From positions 434,001-498,000 of the forward strand of contig NZ_CP053826.1 in assembly GCF_013372125.1 (NCBI RefSeq): 64,000 bases of DNA, read 5' to 3'. The DNA comes from Campylobacter curvus. Its GTDB lineage: Bacteria > Campylobacterota > Campylobacteria > Campylobacterales > Campylobacteraceae. Below, piece by piece: positions 46,911 to 55,331 of the stretch. Positions within the stretch are counted from its first letter, which is position 1. Each line of letters begins with the position of its first letter. Under the pieces are notes generated by a model. It was given only the letters and a program-made list of their open reading frames with translations, was not told the origin of the DNA and did not search any database. Position numbers and translations under genes: made by a program.

Positions 46911-48197
46911 ATGAAATGGTTTTTAACGAGACTTTGCTATCTGGCGGTCATAGCTACGTTTTTTTACGCTAGCTACGGCTTTGCCAACTACTTTGCCGCC
47001 ATGCGTCAAAACGTGCCTGAAATTTTCTTTTCATGGGAGCGGCAGATCCCGTTTTGGGCATGGAGCATAGTGCCTTATTGGTCGCTAAATTTGCTTTACG
47101 GCTTTGGCTTTTTACTTTGCAAGAGCAAAGCCGAGCTGAGGCGCTACACCTTGCAGCTGTTTTTAGCCCAGATCGTAGCCAGCGCGTTTTTTATCCTGAC
47201 GCCGCTTCAAATTTCATGGCAAAAGCCTGAGAGCTCGGGATTTTTTGGCTTTTTGTTTGACAGTCTTTTAGCCTTTGATAAGCCCTTTAATCAAGCCCCG
47301 TCGCTTCATATCATCCTAAGCGTCATCGTCGGCTCGCTTTATATGAGTAAAGTGCGTCAGACATGGCTAAAATGCCTGCTGTTTGCGTGGTTCGCGCTCA
47401 TAGTAGTCTCGGTGCTAACGACCTTCCAACATCATTTCATCGATATCCCGACCGGGCTTTTGGTGGGATTTTTAGTGCTTTTGTTCGTACCGCTTGATGG
47501 TGAAATTTTAAAGCCAAAGAGAAATTTCGTAACGCCAAGACATCTAAAGCAAGCCCTCATTTACGGCTTTTTTGCCGTGCTTAGCCTATTTGTCGCGCTG
47601 GCTGCCCGCGGCTGGGCGCTTTGGCTGGTCTATATTAGCGTCAGCTTTTTTCTTGTCGCGCTTGCGTATTTGTTTTTTGGGTGTGAAATTTTTAGGAAAG
47701 GTCAAAACGGCAGGCTGCAAACGGCGGCTAAAATTTTGCTTTTTCCGTATCTGCTGGTTGCTCGCATAAATATATTTTATTGGCTTAGACATGATAGCCT
47801 TTATGATGAAATTTTACCCGGTATTTATCTGGGTTCTATCGTCGTTGCGCCCAAATTCTGTGCTATTTTCGACCTGACCGCCGAGTGCGAATACCGCCCG
47901 CGAAACGCTCAAATTTATGAAAATTTCGCCCTTCTTGATATGACGCAACCAAGCTTGATCGAGCTTTGCTCGGCAGCGGCTAAATTTAACGAGCTTGCCA
48001 GTCTTGGCAAGAGGACGCTTGTTTGCTGCGCGCTTGGATACGGGCGCAGTGCGGTGGTGCTCGCCGCGTGGCTTACCCGGTATAAAAATTTTAGCGTGCA
48101 AGAGGCTATAGATCTCATAAAAAGCTCGCGCAAAATGGCGGTCATAGAAGGATACGAAGATTTACTGCAAAATTTTAAAAAGGAGCTAAAATGCTAA
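46911..48197 (+). CDS. ynbD: YnbD-like PAP2 and dual-specificity phosphatase fusion
   Basis: 428 residues. The N-terminal ~200 are a membrane PAP2 (lipid phosphate phosphatase) domain with NQAPSLHIILSVIVG and QHHFIDIPTGLLVG, the two His-bearing segments of the family. More helices follow. The C-terminal ~150 are a dual-specificity phosphatase with the CX5R loop in CCALGYGRSAVVLAA. Both could dephosphorylate lipid phosphates, such as the phosphatidylglycerophosphate-type product of the YnbA-like enzyme. The fusion matches E. coli YnbD. It overlaps the next small gene. Confidence 0.86.
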   Translation: MKWFLTRLCYLAVIATFFYASYGFANYFAAMRQNVPEIFFSWERQIPFWAWSIVPYWSLNLLYGFGFLLCKSKAELRRYTLQLFLAQIVASAFFILTPLQISWQKPESSGFFGFLFDSLLAFDKPFNQAPSLHIILSVIVGSLYMSKVRQTWLKCLLFAWFALIVVSVLTTFQHHFIDIPTGLLVGFLVLLFVPLDGEILKPKRNFVTPRHLKQALIYGFFAVLSLFVALAARGWALWLVYISVSFFLVALAYLFFGCEIFRKGQNGRLQTAAKILLFPYLLVARINIFYWLRHDSLYDEILPGIYLGSIVVAPKFCAIFDLTAECEYRPRNAQIYENFALLDMTQPSLIELCSAAAKFNELASLGKRTLVCCALGYGRSAVVLAAWLTRYKNFSVQEAIDLIKSSRKMAVIEGYEDLLQNFKKELKC

Positions 48198-48589
48198 ATT
48201 TAGACGAAAAGTCCTTAGCACTCACTCTATCACGCCTCATCGCGACTCATAAATTTATATTTTTGATGAATTTCGCTATGTTTTTTATAGCGATCTTACG
48301 TTACGACATGTGGCAAAAGGTCATTATGGCGGTATTTTTCATCTACATTTTGTATCTGCATATAAGGCTGAGCTTCGATGCTTTCATAATGCAAGATTTT
48401 AGTCACGAGCAGCTCGAGGTGCAGAAATTTGATAGTAGTTTAAGGACGCTTGGGCTAGCTAAAAACATGCGCCCGGCAGATATGAAAAGTAGATGCAAAG
48501 GAGCGATAGGGCTATATAAAAAGCTCGTTTTCGCGAGCGTTTTTTATCTTTTGCTGGGGCTTGTTTTGGATATGAGGTATGCGTATTGA
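48191..48589 (+). CDS. Small membrane protein of unknown function
   Basis: 132 residues; I do not recognise the family. Two adjacent hydrophobic segments near the N-terminus (FIFLMNFAMFFIAILRY, then VIMAVFFIYILYLHIRL) and one near the C-terminus (LVFASVFYLLLGLVLDM) suggest three membrane helices with a cytoplasmic loop between. ATG 48191 overlaps the ynbD-like stop and its own stop overlaps the next gene as TTGA, so it is an operon member linking the lipid genes to the DKNYY gene. Confidence 0.65.
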   Translation: MLNLDEKSLALTLSRLIATHKFIFLMNFAMFFIAILRYDMWQKVIMAVFFIYILYLHIRLSFDAFIMQDFSHEQLEVQKFDSSLRTLGLAKNMRPADMKSRCKGAIGLYKKLVFASVFYLLLGLVLDMRYAY

Positions 48590-50028
48590 CACAGATTAGA
48601 ATTTTAAAGATGACCGCCATATTTTTGCTCTTGCTTGCTTGCGTCTTCGTTTTTATCATTGTTAGGATGATCGACGATGATAGCTGGCAGATAGAGCAGG
48701 AGGGCGCGGAATTTAAGGGCAGTATATTTCATAAATACAAAGGCAAAATTTATGCCGAGGTCGTAGGTGCCGGCGATCTCGAGATAAAAGGCGCGGACGC
48801 GGATAGCTTTCATGAATTTAAAGACGATCAGTATAAATCTCATGTCGGTGTCGATAAAAATGCCGTCTACTGCGCGAACGAGCGCACCATGCTAGATCCA
48901 AAAGCGCTTTACTACATAGGAAACAACTACTACGGCGACGGAAAAAAGAGCGTATTTTGCTCGATGTTTGCCAGAAGAGACGACGAACTCTCCTCGTTTA
49001 ACCTGGTTTTGGGCTACATCCTATACTCCTTTGGCATGGGTGACGAGCCGATCCTTTATAAAAATATCGTGCGCGAAATTTCAGATACGTCTATAAAGCC
49101 GCTTTTGGACTTAAACCTCGCTACAAGCGGCAAAAACGTATATTACGAAGGCGAAATTTTAAAAGATGCCAGCCCGTCTAAATTTAGACGCATAAAAGAT
49201 GAAAGCAGTTGGCGAAACAGCGCTTTTTACATGGCTGACGGTGAGCATGTGTATTTTAAAGACAAGCTTTTAGCTATCAAAGATGATCCTAGCCTTTACC
49301 AGATCGCCGATTTTAACGATGTTTATTATCTTTTTGATCCAAAAAGCGGCAGTGTTTATGCTAACGATTTTGAATTTGATCCGAAATTTAGACCCTTTTC
49401 ACTCATAAATCAAGGCCGTGAGCACGCTTATCACTCGCTTTTTAGAGGCAAGGGCGGGATTTATTATTATGACGATCAAAGCGGTCGGCTCTACCGCGCA
49501 GGTGACGATCCTTTCAGCGGCTCGCAAAAGCAAATAGCCAAAAACGTCTTTATAGACGGCAAAAATTTATTCTATCTCGAGTCGCTTGAAATCCGAGCGA
49601 ACAGTCGAAGTGGCGGTTCGACCTTGAAAAAGCGCCTCACGTTCATAAAGCGCCTACCCATAGATGGCATCACAAAGCTTGGCGATGCGGACTTAGAGGG
49701 TAGCGTATGGAAAAGCGGGGATAGGATCTATTATTTTGACGATCTGGGTACGGGGCAGCTTATCAAAAACACGATCTATGAGGTCACGAGCCCGCCTGAC
49801 GTTCAAATTTTACTACATCAAACGAACATGCAAACGCTACGCGATCTAATAAGTCAAGGACGCCTCATGCCCGTAAATGGCGAGCAGATCTTGCAGGCTC
49901 AAAGCGTTTATGACGTGGGCGAAATACCTGTCTATGTCATTTTCTTTGCAGCCTTTTTTATCATCATGATAGGCACTATGAGAAAAGAGCCATTTGGATT
50001 TGCAAGATTTAAAAAATATGAAAAATGA
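48586..50028 (+). CDS. DKNYY-repeat protein with terminal membrane helices
   Basis: 480 residues. TTG 48586 overlaps the upstream stop; an ATG at 48610 is an alternative. A hydrophobic segment (FLLLLACVFVFIIVRMI) lies near residues 13-29 and another (VYVIFFAAFFIIMIGTM) near the C-terminus. Between them are degenerate repeats of the DKNYY type: DKNAVYCANERTMLDP, GKNVYYEGEILKDASP and DGEHVYFKDKLLAIKDDP. DKNYY proteins are extracytoplasmic with unknown role. The large central part is probably periplasmic. Its 3' end overlaps the phosphopantetheinyl transferase gene. Confidence 0.72.
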   Translation: MTQIRILKMTAIFLLLLACVFVFIIVRMIDDDSWQIEQEGAEFKGSIFHKYKGKIYAEVVGAGDLEIKGADADSFHEFKDDQYKSHVGVDKNAVYCANERTMLDPKALYYIGNNYYGDGKKSVFCSMFARRDDELSSFNLVLGYILYSFGMGDEPILYKNIVREISDTSIKPLLDLNLATSGKNVYYEGEILKDASPSKFRRIKDESSWRNSAFYMADGEHVYFKDKLLAIKDDPSLYQIADFNDVYYLFDPKSGSVYANDFEFDPKFRPFSLINQGREHAYHSLFRGKGGIYYYDDQSGRLYRAGDDPFSGSQKQIAKNVFIDGKNLFYLESLEIRANSRSGGSTLKKRLTFIKRLPIDGITKLGDADLEGSVWKSGDRIYYFDDLGTGQLIKNTIYEVTSPPDVQILLHQTNMQTLRDLISQGRLMPVNGEQILQAQSVYDVGEIPVYVIFFAAFFIIMIGTMRKEPFGFARFKKYEK

Positions 50029-50545
50029 GCTCGCACTGCACCTTTGCCTATCTGAAAATACACGAAATTTCAGCAAAAAGGCGCTGTCTAAAAGCGATAA
50101 AAGGCGTGTCAAAAAGTATCAAAATCTTCTAAATTCCAGCACCTTTAAAATTTCTCGCAGCCTAAAAGCAGGTGTTAAACGGCGCTCTAAATTTTGTATG
50201 AGCCACAAAAACGGCTGCGCGGGCATACTTTTTGGCAGGGGTAAATTCGGCCTTGATATAGAGCTCTTAAAGCCGCGAGATTTTGAGGCTGTGATGCAGT
50301 TTTGTTTTAGCGAGGGCGAGTTAAAAATATATCAAAGCTCAAAAAATAAAACCCTCGCCTTTTATCAAATTTACACCGCAAAGGAGGCTATACTAAAGGC
50401 TGAAAATTTAGGCTTTAGCGAGCTTGGTTCGGTCGATATCACAAAAAGCGCATACACTATGAAGCACTTTGTCGTTAATGATTTGTTTATGGTCTGCATT
50501 ATTTTTAAGGGCAAAAAAGATATAATCAAAATATTTTACGAGTAA
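50018..50545 (+). CDS. 4'-phosphopantetheinyl transferase (Sfp/AcpT-like)
   Basis: About 176 residues from ATG 50018; a TTG at 49994 would add eight. GRGKFGLDIELLKPRDFE gives the Mg-binding Asp-Glu pair, and YQIYTAKEAILKAENLG the WxxKEA-like helix of the Sfp superfamily. It transfers phosphopantetheine from CoA to acyl carrier proteins. A dedicated copy just before an APE cluster with two ACPs fits activation of those ACPs. No strong ribosome site is seen, suggesting translational coupling to the DKNYY gene that it overlaps. Confidence 0.82.
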   Translation: MKNELALHLCLSENTRNFSKKALSKSDKRRVKKYQNLLNSSTFKISRSLKAGVKRRSKFCMSHKNGCAGILFGRGKFGLDIELLKPRDFEAVMQFCFSEGELKIYQSSKNKTLAFYQIYTAKEAILKAENLGFSELGSVDITKSAYTMKHFVVNDLFMVCIIFKGKKDIIKIFYE

Positions 50546-50570
50546 ATCAAGCTAAATTTAAGGAATATCT

Positions 50571-50957
50571 TTGCCTCTAAGTCTTAAAAAATATATAAAA
50601 TTTATCTTTTTGATCCTTGTATTTACAGGCTGTGCAGCAAAATATCAAAGCCCAAACCTCGCTAAATTCAGCGAGAAAAGCTTCGAGGTCGTCTCTAAAG
50701 ACAGCCCGAGTACACTTTACGTCGTCCATAGCGGCGAGGATTATAGATTCACGATGATAAATTCGCTCGGAGCACCGCTTGCCAGGCGGGTCTTAAAGCC
50801 TGATGGCAAATTCGAAACGATCGGATTTTTACCGCCAAATAGCGCATATAACGAGCTTTTCATAAAGGTACTCGATATGATAGCTACGCACAAAAAAGAG
50901 GCGGAAATTTTAGTAAAAAATGAAAAATTTAAGGTAAAAGCCATTGATATACGTTAG
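50571..50957 (+). CDS. Small lipoprotein of the aryl polyene cluster (DUF3261-like)
   Basis: 128 residues from TTG 50571, with AAGGA at 50560-50564. A lipoprotein signal ends in LVFTGCAAKYQ, placing the mature N-terminal Cys near residue 21. The body is a small beta-rich domain with FRFTMINSLGAPLARR-like sequence (YRFTMINSLGAPLARR). APE clusters commonly encode such an outer-membrane lipoprotein of the DUF3261 type next to the ketosynthase genes. It overlaps the ketosynthase gene by 14 bases. Probable role: handling of the APE lipid at the outer membrane, together with the LolA-like protein at 61346. Confidence 0.7.
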   Translation: MPLSLKKYIKFIFLILVFTGCAAKYQSPNLAKFSEKSFEVVSKDSPSTLYVVHSGEDYRFTMINSLGAPLARRVLKPDGKFETIGFLPPNSAYNELFIKVLDMIATHKKEAEILVKNEKFKVKAIDIR

Positions 50958-52110
50958 CAAACCCTCGATAATCAGCTCAGCAGGCATGAGCGCGGATGAG
51001 AATTTGGCGAATTTACAAAGTGGTGAGAGATTTTTGAGCGTTTGCGATGGTTTTAATCAAAGCAAAAATTTCATCGTCGGCATGGTAAAGGGCGAGCTAC
51101 CAAAATTCGCCCCAAATACCCCGGAGCACTTTCGCACGCGCACGAACGCCCTCGTGCTAAACGCCCTCGAACAGATAGATGACGCTGCACTAAAGGCTGT
51201 CAAAAAATACGGCAAAAGCCGCGTAGCGGTGGTCATCGGTACCACGACAAGCGGTGTAGAGGAAAACTATGAAACGTTCAAGCAATACGCAAAAAACGGA
51301 GTCTTTGATAAGAGCAAATTTGGCATAAGCAGAAGCTCTCTGGCCAATCCGGCCGAGTTCATATCGTATCATTACGGGCTAAATTCCCCTGTCTTTTCCG
51401 TCTCGACCGCCTGTACGTCGGGCGTGAAAGCCCTTATCGAGGCAAAAAGGCTCATAAACTCGCGTCTTTGCGATGCCGTGATATGTGGCGGCGTGGACAG
51501 CCTAAACACGCTCACGATAAACGGCTTTGATTCGCTTGGCATACTAAGCCAAAATCCCAGCGTCCCGTTTTCTAAAAATAGAGACGGCATCAATATCGGC
51601 GAGGGCGCGGGCCTTTTCGTGCTTAGCCGCGATGAAATTTCAGACGTCGTCGTGGCCGGCGAACACTCAAACTGTGATGCTTTCCATGTGACGCAGCCTG
51701 ATTTAAATGGGCAAATGCAAGGTCTTTGCATGAAAAAAGCCCTTGATATGGCAAGCCTAAGCGACGTGGACTATCTGAATTTACACGGCACGGGCACGTT
51801 TGCAAACGATAAAATGGAGGCCAGGATCGTAAATTCGCTGCTAAAAGATACGCCTGCAAGCTCCATAAAGCCGGCCATAGGGCATACTTTAGGTGCAGCC
51901 GGAGCGATAGAGAGCGCGATATGTGCGCTACTTTGTACTAAGGGCGAGAGCGTGCTGCCGCCACACATCTATGACGGCGTTTATGACGATGAGCTAGAGA
52001 GGATAGATCTGATAAAACAGGGTCAAAAAGCGGTCGTAAATTCGGCGATGTCAATATCTTTTGCTTTTGGCGGAGACAACGCGGCGATAGTTTTTAGGAG
52101 GCTGAAATGA
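50944..52110 (+). CDS. apeO: Beta-ketoacyl-ACP synthase, ApeO-like
   Basis: 388 residues from TTG 50944. The Cys-His-His triad is complete: VSTACTSGVKALIEA, LNLHGTGTFANDKME and KPAIGHTLGAAGAIES. It extends acyl-ACP by malonyl units in the type II polyketide pathway of aryl polyenes. The short catalytically Cys-less partner at 55328 would be its chain-length-factor-like subunit (ApeC). It overlaps the lipoprotein upstream and the hotdog dehydratase downstream (ATGA). Identification as ApeO rather than FabF rests on gene order: lipoprotein, KS, dehydratase, ketoreductase, KS. Confidence 0.83.
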   Translation: MIYVSKPSIISSAGMSADENLANLQSGERFLSVCDGFNQSKNFIVGMVKGELPKFAPNTPEHFRTRTNALVLNALEQIDDAALKAVKKYGKSRVAVVIGTTTSGVEENYETFKQYAKNGVFDKSKFGISRSSLANPAEFISYHYGLNSPVFSVSTACTSGVKALIEAKRLINSRLCDAVICGGVDSLNTLTINGFDSLGILSQNPSVPFSKNRDGINIGEGAGLFVLSRDEISDVVVAGEHSNCDAFHVTQPDLNGQMQGLCMKKALDMASLSDVDYLNLHGTGTFANDKMEARIVNSLLKDTPASSIKPAIGHTLGAAGAIESAICALLCTKGESVLPPHIYDGVYDDELERIDLIKQGQKAVVNSAMSISFAFGGDNAAIVFRRLK

Positions 52111-52547
52111 GTCTGGCGGATTATTTGCCTCACGGTAGCACGATCGTTTTGATAGATGAAATTTTAGAATTTAAAGAGGGACACATAAGGACGAGAAGCC
52201 TCATAAAACAAGACAATGCGTTCCTTGAAAACGGGAAATTCGCGATGCATAAAGCCATAGAGATGATGGCTCAAAGCCTAGGCGTGTATGACTCGAAGAT
52301 GCGCGAGCTAAGAGGCGAGAAAGCGGGCTTTGGCTTTTTGCTTGCCAGCCGTAAATTTGAGATGTTTAGGCCATTTTTCGAGGTGGGCGACGAGATCGTC
52401 ATAGACTCTGTCTGCTCGATCCAAGATGAGAGTGGATTTGGCGTGTATGACTGTGAGCTTTTCGTAAATGGCGAGCTTGGCGCGAGGGCGGCTTTAAATG
52501 TGATGAGTCCTGATGAAGGATTTGTAGAAAGGATGTTGGATGAATAG
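52107..52547 (+). CDS. apeP: Hotdog-fold dehydratase, ApeP-like
   Basis: 146 residues, FabZ/FabA-like hotdog. LADYLPHGSTIVLIDEILE gives the entry strand, and HKAIEMMAQSLGVYDSK the central helix with the acidic residue. In APE synthesis two hotdog proteins (ApeI and ApeP) form the dehydratase that makes the trans double bonds; the probable partner is the C-terminal domain of the protein at 57771. ATGA overlap upstream; overlap of eight bases with the ketoreductase. Confidence 0.8.
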   Translation: MSLADYLPHGSTIVLIDEILEFKEGHIRTRSLIKQDNAFLENGKFAMHKAIEMMAQSLGVYDSKMRELRGEKAGFGFLLASRKFEMFRPFFEVGDEIVIDSVCSIQDESGFGVYDCELFVNGELGARAALNVMSPDEGFVERMLDE

Positions 52548-53259
52548 GAGGGTCTTGGTGACGGGCTCTAGCAGGGGGATAGGTGCGGCGATCGCAAGGC
52601 GGCTTGCGGGGGCTTACGAGGTCGTGCTACACGGCAAGAGTAGAAGCGAGCGGCTTTTAAATTTAGCAGATGAGCTCGGAGCTAAAATTTTAAATTTCGA
52701 CGTGAGCGACACAGCAGCGGCAAAAGGAGCCATAGAGCGCGACATCGAGGCAAACGGAGCTTACTACGGAGTGGTTTTAAACGCCGGTATCACGAGGGAC
52801 AACGCTTTCGTCGCACTTGGCGATGAGGAGTGGTTTGGCGTGATAGATACGAATTTAAACAGCTTTTACAACGTGTTAAAGCCGGCTTTAATGCCTATGA
52901 TACGCACGAGAAAGCCCGCTCGCATAGTCGTGATAAGCTCGGTTTCAGGCATTATAGGCAACCGCGGACAGGTGAATTACTCTGCTAGTAAGGCAGGGCT
53001 AATAGGCGCTACAAAAGCCCTGGCTACCGAGCTTGCCTCGCGAAATATCACTGTTAATTGCATCGCTCCCGGCCTCATAGAAAGCGACATGACGAGCGAA
53101 ATTTTAAACAGCGACATGGCGGAGGAAGCGCTAAAATTTATCCCTGCAAAAAGGGCTGGCAAAGCCGACGAGGTCGCTCCTGCCGTTGAGTTTTTACTAA
53201 GCGAGGGGGCTAGCTATATAACAAGACAAGTGATTGGTGTGAATGGGGGGCTTTGCTGA
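52540..53259 (+). CDS. apeQ: 3-ketoacyl-ACP reductase, ApeQ-like (FabG family)
   Basis: 239 residues, short-chain dehydrogenase. The NADPH site is VLVTGSSRGIGAAIARRL; LNAGITRDN, VVISSVSGIIG, the catalytic YSASKAGLIGATK and the C-terminal TRQVIGVNGG complete the FabG pattern. It reduces the 3-keto group of the growing polyene before dehydration. It overlaps the ApeP-like gene, and its stop overlaps the next ATG as TGATG. Confidence 0.87.
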   Translation: MNRRVLVTGSSRGIGAAIARRLAGAYEVVLHGKSRSERLLNLADELGAKILNFDVSDTAAAKGAIERDIEANGAYYGVVLNAGITRDNAFVALGDEEWFGVIDTNLNSFYNVLKPALMPMIRTRKPARIVVISSVSGIIGNRGQVNYSASKAGLIGATKALATELASRNITVNCIAPGLIESDMTSEILNSDMAEEALKFIPAKRAGKADEVAPAVEFLLSEGASYITRQVIGVNGGLC

Positions 53260-54485
53260 TGCGTGTTTTTGTGACAGGGATGGGGATGGTGAGTGCCTTT
53301 GGCAAGGACTGGGCGCAGATAAAAGCGAAATTTGAGCTTGGCAAAAACGCTGTAAAATTTATGAGCGAGTGGGACAGGTACGCCGATCTAAACACCCGTC
53401 TAGCCGCGCCGATCATAGGCTACGAGCACCCAAAAGAGTGGGATAGAAAGCAGCTGCGAAGCCTCGGGCGCGTGTCGATGTTTAGCGTCGAAGCGGCGGG
53501 GCTAGCGCTAAAAGACGCCGGGCTGATGGAGGGCGAAAAGATAGATGGAAGCGTGCAAGACGGCAGGCTGGGCGTGGCGTGCGGCTCTAGCACGGGCAGC
53601 ACGGAGTCGATCCTGGCGATGGCGAGACTGCTTGATAGCGGCGAAAACGAGTGCAACGCAAACACCTACATCAAGATGATGCCTCACACGACGGCGGCAA
53701 ACATCGCGCTTTTTTACTCGTTAAAAGGGCGCATCATCCCGACCTCATCAGCCTGCACCAGCGGCTCGCACGCGATAGGATACGCCTACGAGAGCATAAA
53801 AAGCGGCAAGATCGATATGATGCTAGCAGGCGGAGCGGAGGAGCTTTGCCCGAGCGAAGCGTATGTATTTGACACGCTTTACGCAACGAGCGTGAAAAAC
53901 AAAACGCCTGAAATTTCGCCATCTCCATTTGACGCAGGACGCGACGGGCTGGTGCTTGGCGAGGGGGCCGGGGTGGTGCTGCTTGAAAGCGAAGAAAGCG
54001 CGATGAGACGCGGGGCTAAAATTTATGCCGAGGTCATGGGCTTTGGCTCAAACTGCGACGGCACGCATGTCACCCGCCCGCAAAGTGCGACTATGAAAGC
54101 GGCGATGCAGCTCGCGCTAAAAGACGCAAATTTAGCCCCCGAAAATATCGGCTACATCAACGCTCACGCCACGGCTACAAAATTTGGCGACATCGCCGAG
54201 AGCTGGGCGACGAACGAGCTTTTTGGAAGCAAGATCGCCATCAGCTCGCTAAAAAGCTATCTGGGGCACACGCTTGGGGCGTGCGGCGGGCTGGAAGCGA
54301 TATTTAGCATAATGATGATGCGTGAGGGGCGATTTTTCCCGACGATAAATTTGACCCGCGTCGACGAGGAGTGCGCGCCGCTTTTTTATCTGACCGAGCA
54401 AACCGCGATAAATACGGACTTTGTGATGAGTAACAACTTCGCGTTCGGCGGGGTGAATACATCGCTTATTTTTAAGAAAATTTAA
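53259..54485 (+). CDS. apeR: Beta-ketoacyl-ACP synthase, ApeR-like (FabF family)
   Basis: ATG 53259 shares its A with the ketoreductase TGA and gives 408 residues beginning MRVFVTGMGMVSAFG; a TTG six bases upstream is less likely. The triad is intact: PTSSACTSGSHAIGYA, YINAHATATKFGD and LKSYLGHTLGACGG. In APE pathways a second KS (ApeR) is thought to condense the aryl starter or the first units. The gene lies after a six-G run. A 28-bp gap follows. Confidence 0.85.
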   Translation: MRVFVTGMGMVSAFGKDWAQIKAKFELGKNAVKFMSEWDRYADLNTRLAAPIIGYEHPKEWDRKQLRSLGRVSMFSVEAAGLALKDAGLMEGEKIDGSVQDGRLGVACGSSTGSTESILAMARLLDSGENECNANTYIKMMPHTTAANIALFYSLKGRIIPTSSACTSGSHAIGYAYESIKSGKIDMMLAGGAEELCPSEAYVFDTLYATSVKNKTPEISPSPFDAGRDGLVLGEGAGVVLLESEESAMRRGAKIYAEVMGFGSNCDGTHVTRPQSATMKAAMQLALKDANLAPENIGYINAHATATKFGDIAESWATNELFGSKIAISSLKSYLGHTLGACGGLEAIFSIMMMREGRFFPTINLTRVDEECAPLFYLTEQTAINTDFVMSNNFAFGGVNTSLIFKKI

Positions 54486-54513
54486 ATAAAATAGCTAAAT
54501 TTTAGGAGAAGAT

Positions 54514-54918
54514 ATGAAAAAATTTTTAGTTTTATTAGCCTTACTGGCTGCTGTTTCAAACGCCGAGGAATTCTTTGAGCTAAGTATCGACGAAGCCCTA
54601 AAGTCGCCGCTTGCGAGCGAGTATATACTCCCTGATGTGAAGGTGGAATTTGGTAACGGCTACAAAGGAGACATCATAACAAACGCGGTAGCCAGCAGAA
54701 AAGAGCGCGGCGATGTCGGTGACAAAAAGCAAAAATGTGAAAGAGCCTTTCTTGATGCGGTCAATGCCTTTCAAAGGCGCGTCAAAAAGGAGCACGGCTC
54801 GAAGGTTGTAAATTTAGTGAGCTTTCTTTACGGTAAAGAATTTAGCTCCAAGACGCACTATCAATGCCTATATACGAACAAATTTACCGTCAGGCTAAAA
54901 GGAGATATCGCAAGATGA
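54514..54918 (+). CDS. Small secreted protein, first of a paralogous pair
   Basis: 134 residues. A signal peptide (KKFLVLLALLAAVSNAEEF) is followed by a domain with VKVEFGNGYKGDII, then CERAFLDAVNAFQRR and SKVVNLVSF. The pattern recalls small periplasmic proteins often misannotated as 'excinuclease ABC subunit A'. The second copy downstream is closer to that family. Two Cys (in KCERAF and YQCLY) match positions in the paralogue and may form a disulfide. AGGAGA precedes ATG 54514. Function unknown; it sits inside the APE operon. Confidence 0.7.
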   Translation: MKKFLVLLALLAAVSNAEEFFELSIDEALKSPLASEYILPDVKVEFGNGYKGDIITNAVASRKERGDVGDKKQKCERAFLDAVNAFQRRVKKEHGSKVVNLVSFLYGKEFSSKTHYQCLYTNKFTVRLKGDIAR

Positions 54919-55331
54919 GGAAAATTTTGATATTCGCCGTATCGGCGATATTTTGCAGCACCCTAAGCGCGCGCGACGACGTGCTTTATTTTTCACTGGA
55001 TTTTTTAAATTCTCCAAAGGCTAAAGAGGTGCTAAACCCTAATGTGAAACTAAGCTTCGGCTCGGGCGGCAAGGGTAAAATTTTAAAGCAAGGTCTAACG
55101 GCAAATAAAAAAACGAACGCATTCAACAAAAGCGATCAGGAGGCTTGCGAATGGGCGATGTTATCGGCCTTAAGGACCTTTCAAGACCGCGCGATACAAG
55201 AGGGCGGCAGTAAGGTCATAAACCTCACCGGATATTATAAAAAGCAGCCTTTTGACTCCAAGACGCAGTTTCAATGCGGCGCAGGAGCGCTGATGGCGGG
55301 TGTGACTTTAAAAGGCGATATAGCCAAGTGA
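54915..55331 (+). CDS. Small secreted protein, second of a paralogous pair
   Basis: 138 residues from ATG 54915 (ATGA overlap with its paralogue). A signal peptide (KILIFAVSAIFCSTLSARDD) precedes the domain VKLSFGSGGKGKIL, KKTNAFNKSDQEACEWAMLS, SKVINLTGYYK and FQCGAGALMAGVTLKGDIAK. This pattern is common in proteobacteria under the wrong name 'excinuclease ABC subunit A'; nothing here resembles UvrA. It is probably a periplasmic protein of unknown role. The end overlaps the GTG of the next gene. Confidence 0.75.
   Translation: MRKILIFAVSAIFCSTLSARDDVLYFSLDFLNSPKAKEVLNPNVKLSFGSGGKGKILKQGLTANKKTNAFNKSDQEACEWAMLSALRTFQDRAIQEGGSKVINLTGYYKKQPFDSKTQFQCGAGALMAGVTLKGDIAK

Noticed and set aside
53244-53259. 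Six-G run before the second ketosynthase as a phase-variable tract
   Set aside because: Six G is short for Campylobacter slip-strand switching (usually eight or more), and it lies within the ketoreductase coding end in a sensible frame.
54915-55331. 'Excinuclease ABC subunit A' as the product name
   Set aside because: The protein is a 138-residue secreted domain with no UvrA ATPase or zinc motifs; the name is a known misannotation of this family.
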